A stretch of DNA of 64,000 nt, from assembly GCA_963834685.1 (NCBI GenBank), contig CAWICW010000007.1, positions 144,710 through 208,709 of the forward strand, in the 5' to 3' direction. Of this stretch, positions 15,400 through 22,647 are shown piece by piece (position 1 is the stretch's first letter; every line of letters starts with the position of its first letter). The stretch comes from Palsa-504 sp963834685 (GTDB taxonomy: Bacteria > Actinomycetota > Actinomycetes > Streptosporangiales > Streptosporangiaceae). The position numbers were made by a program, and so were the translations under genes. The notes beneath the pieces are model-generated. The model was not told where the DNA came from, did not search any database, and saw only the letters and a list, made by a program, of their open reading frames with translations.

Positions 15400-16509
15400 A
15401 TGCCCGCGATCACGTCCCAGCCGGACGCTCCGGCCTGGGACGTCGACGCCGACTGGTGGGGGCCCACCTGGGACGTGGTGACCTCGGTCGGCGCGGCGGG
15501 TCCGGACGAGCAGCATGACGATGCGCCCGAGGTCGCTGGCCGGGCCGTTCCCGTCCCGCCGGCATCCTACGTGGTGGCGCCGGACCCGTCCTGGGGGCAG
15601 ATCCTGGCCACCACCGTTCGCCTGTGGGCATCGCGGCGGCGGCCTGGCGCCAGCCTCGGACGGCCAGGCGACGCCGCGCTCCCATCCGGCGGTGCCGCGC
15701 TCCCCTCTGCCGGCTCTGCGTCTCCGTCTGCCGGTGCCGCGCGCCAGTCCGGCGACGATGAACCCCCGTCCGCCGGTACTGCGCGCCCGTCCGCTCGCGT
15801 GGTGCCCCGGTCCGCTGACCCGCCCCGTGTGCGGGCGCGCGGCCCGCGCGTTGCTGGCCGGGCTTCGGCCGTGTGGCGCGCGCACGCCCGGCTGCTGTCG
15901 GCCGCGATGCTCAGCGCTGGGCTGCTGGCCGCCGGGGCCGGCACGGCCGGCCTGGTCGTGGCCCACACCTCGTCGGCCCCGTTGCGGCTGGCCCCGCGGC
16001 CGTCGCCGGTGGCCGTACCGTCAGGCCGGACCGTCGCGCCGGTCTCGCTCTCGGCCGTCCAGCTGACGCCCAAGCCGGTCTGGCTCACCATCCCGGCCAT
16101 CGGGGTAAAGGCCCGGATCATCACCCTCGGCCTCAACCCGAACGGCACCCTCCAGGTCCCCCCCACGACGACGGTGGTTGGCTGGTACACCGGCAGCCCG
16201 CGCCCCGGCGCGACCGGGTCCGCGGTCATCGCCGGCCACGTCGATTCCCGTACCGGTCCCGGCATCTTCTTCTGGCTGAAGAAGATGCGCCGCGGTGAGC
16301 GCATCTACGTGCGGCGCGCCGACGGAACCCTGGCCGTCTTCACCGTCACGGCAGTCCGGATCTACACCAAGAGCAACTTCCCGACGGCCGTGGTCTACGG
16401 TCCTGTCCCGGATGCCGAACTCCGCCTGATCACCTGCGGCGGCACGTTCGACTACGCCCGCCGCAGTTACCTCAGCAACGTGGTGGTCTACGCCCGGCTG
16501 AGTACCTGA
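15400..16509 (+). CDS. Class F (actinobacterial) sortase
   Basis: 369 residues from ATG 15400; an upstream in-frame ATG at 15313 would place the shared promoter element inside the gene. The first 150 residues are a Pro/Ser/Arg-rich cytoplasmic region with repeats of the type ALPSGGAALPSAGSASPSAG. A membrane helix follows (SAAMLSAGLLAAGAGTAGLV), then the sortase domain: WLTIPAIGVKARI, catalytic His in VIAGHVDS, Cys in LITCGGTFD, Arg near YLSNVVVYARL. Sortases cleave a sorting signal and join the protein to the cell wall outside the membrane. Flanking surface proteins are the likely substrates. Confidence 0.88.
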   Translation: MPAITSQPDAPAWDVDADWWGPTWDVVTSVGAAGPDEQHDDAPEVAGRAVPVPPASYVVAPDPSWGQILATTVRLWASRRRPGASLGRPGDAALPSGGAALPSAGSASPSAGAARQSGDDEPPSAGTARPSARVVPRSADPPRVRARGPRVAGRASAVWRAHARLLSAAMLSAGLLAAGAGTAGLVVAHTSSAPLRLAPRPSPVAVPSGRTVAPVSLSAVQLTPKPVWLTIPAIGVKARIITLGLNPNGTLQVPPTTTVVGWYTGSPRPGATGSAVIAGHVDSRTGPGIFFWLKKMRRGERIYVRRADGTLAVFTVTAVRIYTKSNFPTAVVYGPVPDAELRLITCGGTFDYARRSYLSNVVVYARLST

Positions 16510-16565
16510 CGCATAGCCGGATCTGGCGCGGGGACCATAACACATCCGACTCAACCGCGCGTTCC

Positions 16566-16599
16566 GGTTGAACAGGACTTGCCCGATGTGCTCTGCTGT
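16566..16599 (+). promoter_or_regulatory. Promoter-like element shared with the sortase gene (copy 2)
   Basis: GGTTGA (16566-16571), 15 bp, TGTGCTCTGCTGT (16587-16599). It lies about 157 bp ahead of the DUF4397 gene. Conservation also extends a few bases upstream (GCGTT before CGGTTGA). The hexamer spacing suggests a dedicated sigma factor or activator. Confidence 0.6.
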
Positions 16600-16756
16600 T
16601 CCAGACAACCACTGTGGCGGAACGGTATGAGCGGGCAACGGCCGCCGTGGAAACGAAGTTTGCCGCGCGGGCTCCCTCGGACCGGCTGGGTGTCTTACCG
16701 AGTTGCGGGCGGACGCGCGCCCGGCAGGGGCGTTGATCCGAGGGGAGGAGCCGACC

Positions 16757-17617
16757 GTGAGGCTACGCAGGATCCTCGCTCTGTGCACCGTGCTCGCGGC
16801 GTTGCTAGGCTACGGTGCCTGCGTCGCGGCGCCCGCCGCCCTGGCCGCCACGTCCTCGACCGCGACCGGGTGGGTGCGGTGCGCCAACCTGTCCCCTGGT
16901 AATCCGGCGGTGGACATCTACCTGCTGGCCTTCGGCAACTCCGGGAACCCGACCGTGCTGAAGCACGTGACCTACGGCGACGTTTCCAGTTACATGGCGG
17001 TGCCCTCGGGCGAGTACACGGTGGCCATGCGCTCCGTCGGAGCCCCGGCCTCGAGCCCTCCGATCGTCTCCACCAACTTCATGGTGAGCGCCGGGACGAA
17101 CTATACGGTGGCTAGCCTCGGCCCCGCCGCCGCCCGGCGGATCGAGGTCCTGAAGGATGCGATGGCCGCGCCGAAGGGAAGGGCGCTCGTCCGGGTCATC
17201 CAGGCCTCGCTGAAGCAGGACCAGGTCACGATTACCGACGGGGGTGTCGTGCTGGCCCAGCAGCTCGCCTTCGGCGCCGTGACGTCATACTTGAGCGTCT
17301 CGCCGGGCCCCCAGAACGTGAAGTTCAGTGCGTCGGGCCAGCAAACCGCCATGTCTGAGACGCTGGCCGCCGGCTCGGTCCACACTATCGTCGTCCTGGA
17401 CAGCTCCTCGGGGCTGAAGGTCGACACCCTGACCGACGCGGCCGGCAGCGCGGACGCCCCGATGGGCGGCGCCGCCACCGGCTTCGGCGGGATGGCCCCG
17501 CCCGCCCCGGCTGGTTCGGCGCCGTGGCTGGCCACCTTGGCCGCCGGATTGCTGCTGATGGCAGGCGGCGCCTTCGGACTGCGCCGGTCGCGCCGCACCG
17601 CCGTCCTGCGCGATTAA
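16757..17617 (+). CDS. DUF4397 surface protein with sortase-like C-terminal tail
   Basis: 286 residues from GTG 16757, six bases after GGGGAGGAG. A signal peptide (ILALCTVLAALLGYGACVAAPAALA) leads two DUF4397-type beta repeats: WVRCANLSPGNPAVDIYL with YGDVSSYMAVPSGEYTV, and ALVRVIQASLKQDQVTI with FGAVTSYLSVSPGPQNV. The end has a Pro/Ala/Gly linker, helix WLATLAAGLLLMAGGAFGL and basic RRSRR. DUF4397 proteins often sit beside class F sortases, and the shared promoter element supports a functional pair. A canonical LPXTG is absent, so the recognised signal, if any, is unusual. Confidence 0.87.
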   Translation: MRLRRILALCTVLAALLGYGACVAAPAALAATSSTATGWVRCANLSPGNPAVDIYLLAFGNSGNPTVLKHVTYGDVSSYMAVPSGEYTVAMRSVGAPASSPPIVSTNFMVSAGTNYTVASLGPAAARRIEVLKDAMAAPKGRALVRVIQASLKQDQVTITDGGVVLAQQLAFGAVTSYLSVSPGPQNVKFSASGQQTAMSETLAAGSVHTIVVLDSSSGLKVDTLTDAAGSADAPMGGAATGFGGMAPPAPAGSAPWLATLAAGLLLMAGGAFGLRRSRRTAVLRD

Positions 17618-17905
17618 GCCCTCCCTTTACCTGCGCCCCGGGATCTGGCTGCCGTTATCGGGCCCACGAAATAACGCTGGGCCAGCGAAGATGACGGTGG
17701 CGGCGCCACGCCGATGCCATCGCGCCGTGCGAGACGCCGACCTCCGATGCGGACGCGCGACCACGGCAGAAGTACGCTAAGCTCTCCTACGCCGGTTGGC
17801 GCACCAGGTCGGGTCGCGTTGCCAGCTTGGAAGCTCTGCCGGCGCCGCGCATGACCTTCGGAGCTGGTCGAGACGCAAAACCGCAAGGTCAACAAGTAAA
17901 GACTC

Positions 17906-17981
17906 GCCCCGTTAGCTCAGTCGGCAGAGCGTCTCCATGGTAAGGAGAAGGTCTACGGTTCGATTCCGTAACGGGGCTCCA
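17906..17981 (+). tRNA. tRNA-Thr (anticodon GGT), CCA encoded
   Basis: A complete cloverleaf can be drawn. Acceptor GCCCCGT (17906-17912) pairs with ACGGGGC (17971-17977). D-arm is AGCTCAGTCGGCAGAGC, anticodon stem TCTCC/GGAGA encloses loop ATGGTAA with anticodon GGT, T-arm is TACGG-TTCGATT-CCGTA, discriminator T, then CCA at 17979-17981. It marks the left edge of the island-like region, and tRNA 3' ends are common integration sites. No second copy of its 3' end was noticed. Confidence 0.97.
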
Positions 17982-18238
17982 GGTCAGAGGCATAGTCCGA
18001 TTCGGGACGAGATCCTGGTGGGGACATCAGTGGGGACTAGCACCAAATAGGCCAAATAGGCCTGCGTGTGAACGGGATCGGTGTGCCTTGTCCGAGGGGT
18101 GCATTGTATTCGCCCGCCTTGATCTGGCGCGACAGCGACGTTCAGGCGAGCTACCAGCACGCCCTGTATGACAGGTGCTCGCTACTGAGACGGCTGTGGC
18201 GGGTGTGAGCTAGCGGCCTGCTGTGTTGGACAATGCGT
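17982..18238. other. Non-coding stretch after tRNA-Thr
   Basis: No supported gene. It holds the direct repeat GGTGGGGACATCAG/TGGGGAC and the dyad AGGCC-AAAT-AGGCCT near 18049-18061. These may be attachment-site debris of an integrated element, though no integrase is adjacent. Confidence 0.4.
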
Positions 18239-18982
18239 TCACGGTGCCGCAGGCTCCTCGACTGTGTTCAGCTGGAAAGTGATCCCGTAGGTCATGAGCT
18301 GGAGGCCTGGGAAAGCGGCCACGGCATAACGCAAGGGGTCGTCGGCCTCATGGGCAATGATGAGTCCTTCGACTGACTGGCCAGGCTTAGCAAGGTGAGT
18401 GCGGACATAGCCGATGTAGCGCGCTACTTGGCCTACGACCTTGTCGGATGGTCGCCCGCGTTTGAGCTCGACCACGATGAGCGAGTTGGCCAGATGGTCG
18501 GAGCATAGGAAGTCCAGGCGGCCAACTGATGTTGCGAGCTGGTGCCCGGACTCGCCATCTTGGCTCTTCCAGATCTCCAGTGGGCGTCCCCAGTCGATCG
18601 ACTTCCAGTTGCCGACGAGGAACTCCTCGAGGTGGGCTTCGAGGACAAATTCGGAAGATTGCTCCAGCGAGAGCTCGTCGGTCAGGCTCGGCTCGTCGTC
18701 GAGTTCTTCTTCGTCATCAGTATCTGTATCGACCGTAGCGTCGTAGGGCATCAGCGTTTTGTCTGGCTGCCGCACGAACAACGCAGTCCTGCCACTCACC
18801 TGGTAGTGGTGGCGGCTCGGATCATTCGCGGTCAGACCCTTGATGTGCGCACGCACAGAACTCGCTTTGACCTTCGGGTAGTGCTGCGCGAACCAAGCCA
18901 CAATCTCTCCTACTGTGTACGGCGGAGAAAGTTCCTCAGCGGCGTCTTGCATCAGCAGCCAGATCGGCTTGTCGTAGATCAT
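18239..18982 (-). CDS. Winged-helix plus NucS/DUF91-like PD-(D/E)XK nuclease
   Basis: 247 residues from ATG 18982. An N-terminal helix-turn-helix-like domain (SPPYTVGEIVAWFAQHYP, VRAHIKGLTAND, HHYQVSGRTALFVR) is followed by an acidic linker (DTDTDDEEELDDEP) and a C-terminal nuclease resembling the NucS catalytic domain: GHQLATSVGRLDFLCSD with metal-binding Asp, then LIVVELKRGRPSDKVVGQV with the ExK pair. NucS cleaves mismatched DNA; this protein lacks the NucS N-terminal domain, so its role differs, perhaps self versus foreign DNA recognition. It is divergent from a helicase gene. Confidence 0.75.
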   Translation of the reverse strand: MIYDKPIWLLMQDAAEELSPPYTVGEIVAWFAQHYPKVKASSVRAHIKGLTANDPSRHHYQVSGRTALFVRQPDKTLMPYDATVDTDTDDEEELDDEPSLTDELSLEQSSEFVLEAHLEEFLVGNWKSIDWGRPLEIWKSQDGESGHQLATSVGRLDFLCSDHLANSLIVVELKRGRPSDKVVGQVARYIGYVRTHLAKPGQSVEGLIIAHEADDPLRYAVAAFPGLQLMTYGITFQLNTVEEPAAP

Positions 18983-19110
18983 CGAACTCCCTTCTCGTTA
19001 TGCCACGCACAAAAGTAGTTCCAACCGGACCGCTTCACGAACAGCATCGGCAGAAAACCCTACTCGCCGTAAGCCTGGCCTAAGCACCCAGGATGTAGGA
19101 GGCTTGGATA

Positions 19111-20022
19111 GTGCTTGCAGAGTTCCTAGATGCGGTCTTGGCGGTGCTGGGCCGTGCCCTGAATCCCCGCCAACGCGATGCAGTACAGGCGGGATCTTCT
19201 GAGTCGCTGTTCTTGGTGGCGGGGCCCGGGAGCGGCAAGACCACTGTGCTTGCACTGCGCGTCCTCAAACTCATCCTCGCCGATAATGTCGAGCCCACCG
19301 CCGTGATCGCCACCACGTTCACCCGCAAGGCGGCCAAGGAACTGAGGTCGCGCATCCTCGGCTGGGGTGATCAGATCCGGGCGCACCTTCTCGCTGGCGG
19401 GCTAAGCCCGGCCGATAAGGCAAGGATCGCAGCGATCGACTTCAACGCCGTGTGGACTGGGACGTTCGACAGCTTCGCTGAGACAGTTCTTGGCAACTAT
19501 CGTCCCCCCGGCGCCCCGGCACCGGCCGTCATAGAAGACTTTGTCGCCCAAGCCCTCATGCTGCGTCACGGATTGTTCGACGGCCAACGCTTCCGCGACG
19601 CCGACCTCACCGAGTACATAGTGCTGATCCTGGGCAGGAGATGGGGGCTCTCCACGGCCACCAAGGCCAGCACGCTCAACGAGATCCGCGAACGGGTCCT
19701 CCACGATGACGTCGATGTCGCGGCTTACCTATCCACCGCTGGCGTAGCTTGCGGGTTGTGTGATCCACATCCGCACGATGGAGTACCTGTAGTTGGTGAT
19801 GCGCTGACAGGTTATGAGAACTTCCTCACCACCGCTGAGATCGTTGACTACGCCGCTCTAGAGCGTGGTTTCCTGGATAGACTCCGCTCCGGCGATCTCG
19901 ACGCGTTCATTGACTCCGTCAGCCACGTCCTAGTCGACGAGTACCAAGACACCAACCTGCTCCAAGAGCAGATCTACTTCCTTCTCGCGGCGAGAGCCAC
20001 CACGCGGGGCAATACTGCTTAG
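19111..20022 (+). pseudogene. UvrD/PcrA-like superfamily 1 helicase, truncated by IS4-family insertion
   Basis: GTG 19111 with AGGAGG nine bases upstream. Present: Q-motif LNPRQRDAVQAG, Walker A AGPGSGKTT, motif Ia TTFTRKAAKEL, motif II HVLVDEYQDTN. Everything after about residue 300 is lost: the last few codons and the TAG come from the insertion sequence beginning at 20010. Family members are 600-1000 residues, so motifs III-VI are missing and the product cannot be an active helicase. Divergent pairing with the nuclease gene suggests they once acted together on DNA. Confidence 0.85.
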
Positions 20023-21588
20023 TTAAGCGACGGCGAGAATATGGATGTTCGGAGGCGTGAGGTGCTGCGTTGTAGTGTCGCTGGAGCGTTTCGCCCGGTA
20101 GGCGTGGACGTGTACGCGCTTGACGACTCGCGGGCTGCTGCGATTCCGCCGGGGCGGGTTGAGCCTTTCAAGGATTTCCGCGAAACTCGCGGTGAGTGCG
20201 TTACTCAGCCGGCAGGGGGGAAAGTGCCGCCTGGTCGGTGACCTGGCGGCGGATAACGCGCAGGGATCGCATGAACGACAACCGGTCCGGATCCTTGCCG
20301 GCCTGGTCTGCTGCTTCGCACATGAGATGCCGGATCGCATAGTGAGTGAGCAGGAAAGCCCATATCTCCTGCTTGATCATTTCGGGTGATTTCGAGCGCA
20401 GCACGCCGCCGCGACCGCGCTGATGCGTCTTGATCTCGTCCAGGCTCGATTCGAATTCCCAGCGCTCCTGGTAAGCGGCGGCCAGCTCGGCGGCACTCGC
20501 GTCCCCGGGATCCATGATCGTGGTGATCAGGCAGAAGATCTCGCCCTTTCCTTCGCGGTTCGTCACCTCGTACTCGATGACGCGCACCGGAATACCGGAC
20601 GGCTCTTCGATATTGGCTGATCCGCGGTGTCGCTGGGTTGCGCGGCGGCCGCGGACTTTCGGGTCGAGCAGGAATGACTCATACGACCCGTCGGGGAAAG
20701 CGCGCACCACCGGCAGGTTCGGGCCGCTTTGCATTCTCCACAGCAGATCAGCCCCGGAGGCGGCCGCCGCCTGCCACAGCTGCCAGCTGTAGAAGCCGCG
20801 GTCGGCGATGACGAGCATGCCCGGCCCGAGCTCACCGACGAGTTCCCCGGCCAGGGCGCGCTCGCTGACCCGCCACGCCGCCAGCCGCGCGGCGACGATG
20901 GCGTGCGTTCCGCATTCCCCCAGGCCGACCACGCGCACTTGCGGGAATGGCGCTGGATTCTTCTTGCCTCCGGACCGGCCGAATGCCGTGTCATTCTCCT
21001 TTGTATCGGGAATGTCGAGCACGAACCCGTCAATGGCCATCAGCTTGCGGGAACCAAGCCAGGCACCCCGCGTGCCGCGCTGCGCGCAGGGGACCGCGAC
21101 TCGCTCGAACAGCAGCTGCAATGGCGCGGACCCGAGCCGCTGACGCGCCTGCGCGATCGCGCCCGTGGTCGGAACCTGCCAGTCTTTCTGCCATGCTCGG
21201 GTAAACAGCAAACCCGCGACGAGGAGGCGCATCACCTCCTCATATGCATCGCCGAAGAACAGGCACAGGGCCAGCACGTAATAGACCACGGCTCGCGCAG
21301 GCAACAGCCGGGACCGCTGCTCTGCCCGCCCGGTTTCGGCAAGCACATCATCGACCAGGTCACGATCGATAAGGCGCGTCAGAACCCCTATGCCGATCCG
21401 GTCAGTCAAACGTGTACCTGAAACCACGGTAAGACCAGCCCCGGCTTCTCCCATGGCGAGAAGATATCCGAGCAGCAGGGAAAATGGAAGCACGGCTGCT
21501 GGATCAGTAAATCGTCCACAAATTCCCGGGCGTGTCGCTGTGGAAATGTTAATAGTGAAACGCCGAGAAGCTTAACTAAGCAGTATTG
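20010..21588. mobile_element. IS4-family insertion sequence, 1579 bp
   Basis: Perfect 19-bp terminal inverted repeats CAATACTGCTTAGTTAAGC at 20010-20028 and, inverted, at 21570-21588. They enclose one minus-strand transposase. No matching target duplication is visible in the flanks (CACGCGGGG on the left, ACCTGGCGAG on the right), consistent with a deletion starting at the element. Confidence 0.88.
20201..21454 (-). CDS. IS4-family transposase
   Basis: 417 residues from ATG 21454; GTG 21493 in frame would add a hydrophobic lead. It has an IS4 N-terminal domain (LTDRIGIGVLTRLIDRDLVDDVL, ARAVVYYVLALCLF), then the DDE core: first Asp in MAIDGFVLDIPDT, second in VIADRGFYSWQ, and the IS4 signature YQERWEFESSLDEIKTH holding the catalytic Glu. 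The frame is intact and the element has both ends, so it may still be mobile. Confidence 0.92.
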   Translation of the reverse strand: MGEAGAGLTVVSGTRLTDRIGIGVLTRLIDRDLVDDVLAETGRAEQRSRLLPARAVVYYVLALCLFFGDAYEEVMRLLVAGLLFTRAWQKDWQVPTTGAIAQARQRLGSAPLQLLFERVAVPCAQRGTRGAWLGSRKLMAIDGFVLDIPDTKENDTAFGRSGGKKNPAPFPQVRVVGLGECGTHAIVAARLAAWRVSERALAGELVGELGPGMLVIADRGFYSWQLWQAAAASGADLLWRMQSGPNLPVVRAFPDGSYESFLLDPKVRGRRATQRHRGSANIEEPSGIPVRVIEYEVTNREGKGEIFCLITTIMDPGDASAAELAAAYQERWEFESSLDEIKTHQRGRGGVLRSKSPEMIKQEIWAFLLTHYAIRHLMCEAADQAGKDPDRLSFMRSLRVIRRQVTDQAALSPLPAE

Positions 21589-21662
21589 ACCTGGCGAGGC
21601 ACATCGATGATCTGATTTGGCGTATGCAGCTTCCCCGCGAGTGGAGCTACTGGCAGCGCTAA
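21588..21662 (+). pseudogene. C-terminal coding remnant abutting the IS4 element
   Basis: Immediately right of the insertion sequence a frame reads DLARHIDDLIWRMQLPREWS and ends YWQR-stop (TAA 21660-21662). It looks like the tail of a larger protein, possibly the interrupted helicase, whose middle would have been deleted with the insertion. Too short to assign. Confidence 0.45.
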
Positions 21663-22127
21663 TTTGATCGGATCTAGCTCGCTCAGCCTGCGTTCGGCCC
21701 GCATCGCAGGCTACACGACCGGCTGCTTAGAAGTTCAGGGCAATGCGTGCGGCATGGTGCTTGATGTGGGATTTATTTGTCCGTTGACCCGCTGCTGATC
21801 GGGATTGGCCGGGACGGTTGCTACATGCGGTGGCTACAGACAGATGTAGGACTTTAATGACACCATCGAGCCTCCCGAGTTGAGCAATCACACTGAGCGA
21901 CATACCGCCCCGCTTCCTTGAGACACGGGTCCGTCGTGGTCGGCTCCCTCTGCGGCTTAGCCAGAGGACGTGTGCCGCTCGCGAGCAGGCAGAACGGTGT
22001 TAACATGGTCTTGCGCGCCAGCGGGACCCCTTGGGCGCCGTGTCTAATGGTGCTACCTTCGAGCGACCTGGTCCGCTGAGACTACTAATCCAATTGTTGG
22101 ATGCACTATTAGAGATGGATCCGCCGA
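21663..22127. other. No supported gene
   Basis: A moderately AT-rich stretch between the helicase remnant and the Glu/Arg-rich gene. No frame with a ribosome site and credible protein composition was seen on either strand. Confidence 0.5.
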
Positions 22128-22349
22128 ATGTCCAGATACGGTTCTTGGCATGACAACTATCCACGCGATGGTGGCTGGTCGGAGGAGGAGGAGGAGGAAG
22201 AAGAAGAAGAAGAAGAGCGCCGCCGTCGTGAGCAAGATGATTGGGACGCCTACTTCTACTGGGAAGAGCGACGGCGCGAGGAGGAAGAAGAAGAGGAAGA
22301 GAAGCGGCGCCGTGACGAAGACTTAAATGACAACTGGCAAGAGTTTTGA
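22128..22349 (+). CDS. Glu/Arg-rich charged helix protein
   Basis: 73 residues from ATG 22128, with a weak GGAT upstream. Two blocks of consecutive Glu (11 to 12 residues) followed by Arg-rich runs, separated by QDDWDAYFYWEERR, between short polar ends (SRYGSWHDNYPRDGGW and DEDLNDNWQEF). The pattern fits a rigid single alpha-helix or coiled coil. The Glu runs come from GAG/GAA triplet repeats, so length may vary by slippage. No family is recognised. Asymmetry of the DNA supports coding on this strand, but expression is unproven. Confidence 0.5.
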   Translation: MSRYGSWHDNYPRDGGWSEEEEEEEEEEEERRRREQDDWDAYFYWEERRREEEEEEEEKRRRDEDLNDNWQEF

Positions 22350-22647
22350 CCAAGACTTACGAATTAATGAGACTGCGGAACTAGCCTTGGCCCTCTTATT
22401 TGGCTCGGCGAAGCCAATCACGTACGATGCCCGACCAGCCCTCTAATCCGTAGCTAGCGGCATGGAGGTCGATGAAGGTCGTTGGGGCAGGTCAGAAAGT
22501 CAGATCGGGTCAGTGAAGGTCAGATGTAGGTCGGCCTGGTTGCTGCACTTTGCTGCTGCACTGCCCATCAGTTTGGCCTGCAACTTGACAAGTCAACAGC
22601 GTGAATCGCGCGCATCAGTCTAGGTCTGTCAGCGTAGTGGGTTATCA
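22350..22647. other. No supported gene
   Basis: A spacer up to the IS1380-family element. It contains GGTCAGATGTAGGTCGGCC-like repeats of AGGTCAG (about 22490-22535) but no coding frame. Confidence 0.45.

Noticed and set aside
17906..17981. Second tRNA copy or direct repeat of the tRNA-Thr 3' end as right island border
   Set aside because: Looked for the T-arm and acceptor sequence downstream by eye; none found. An exact search could still reveal a short core.
22182..22304. GAG/GAA runs as a possible CRISPR or satellite array
   Set aside because: Simple triplet repeats in frame with a coding gene; no spacer-repeat structure.
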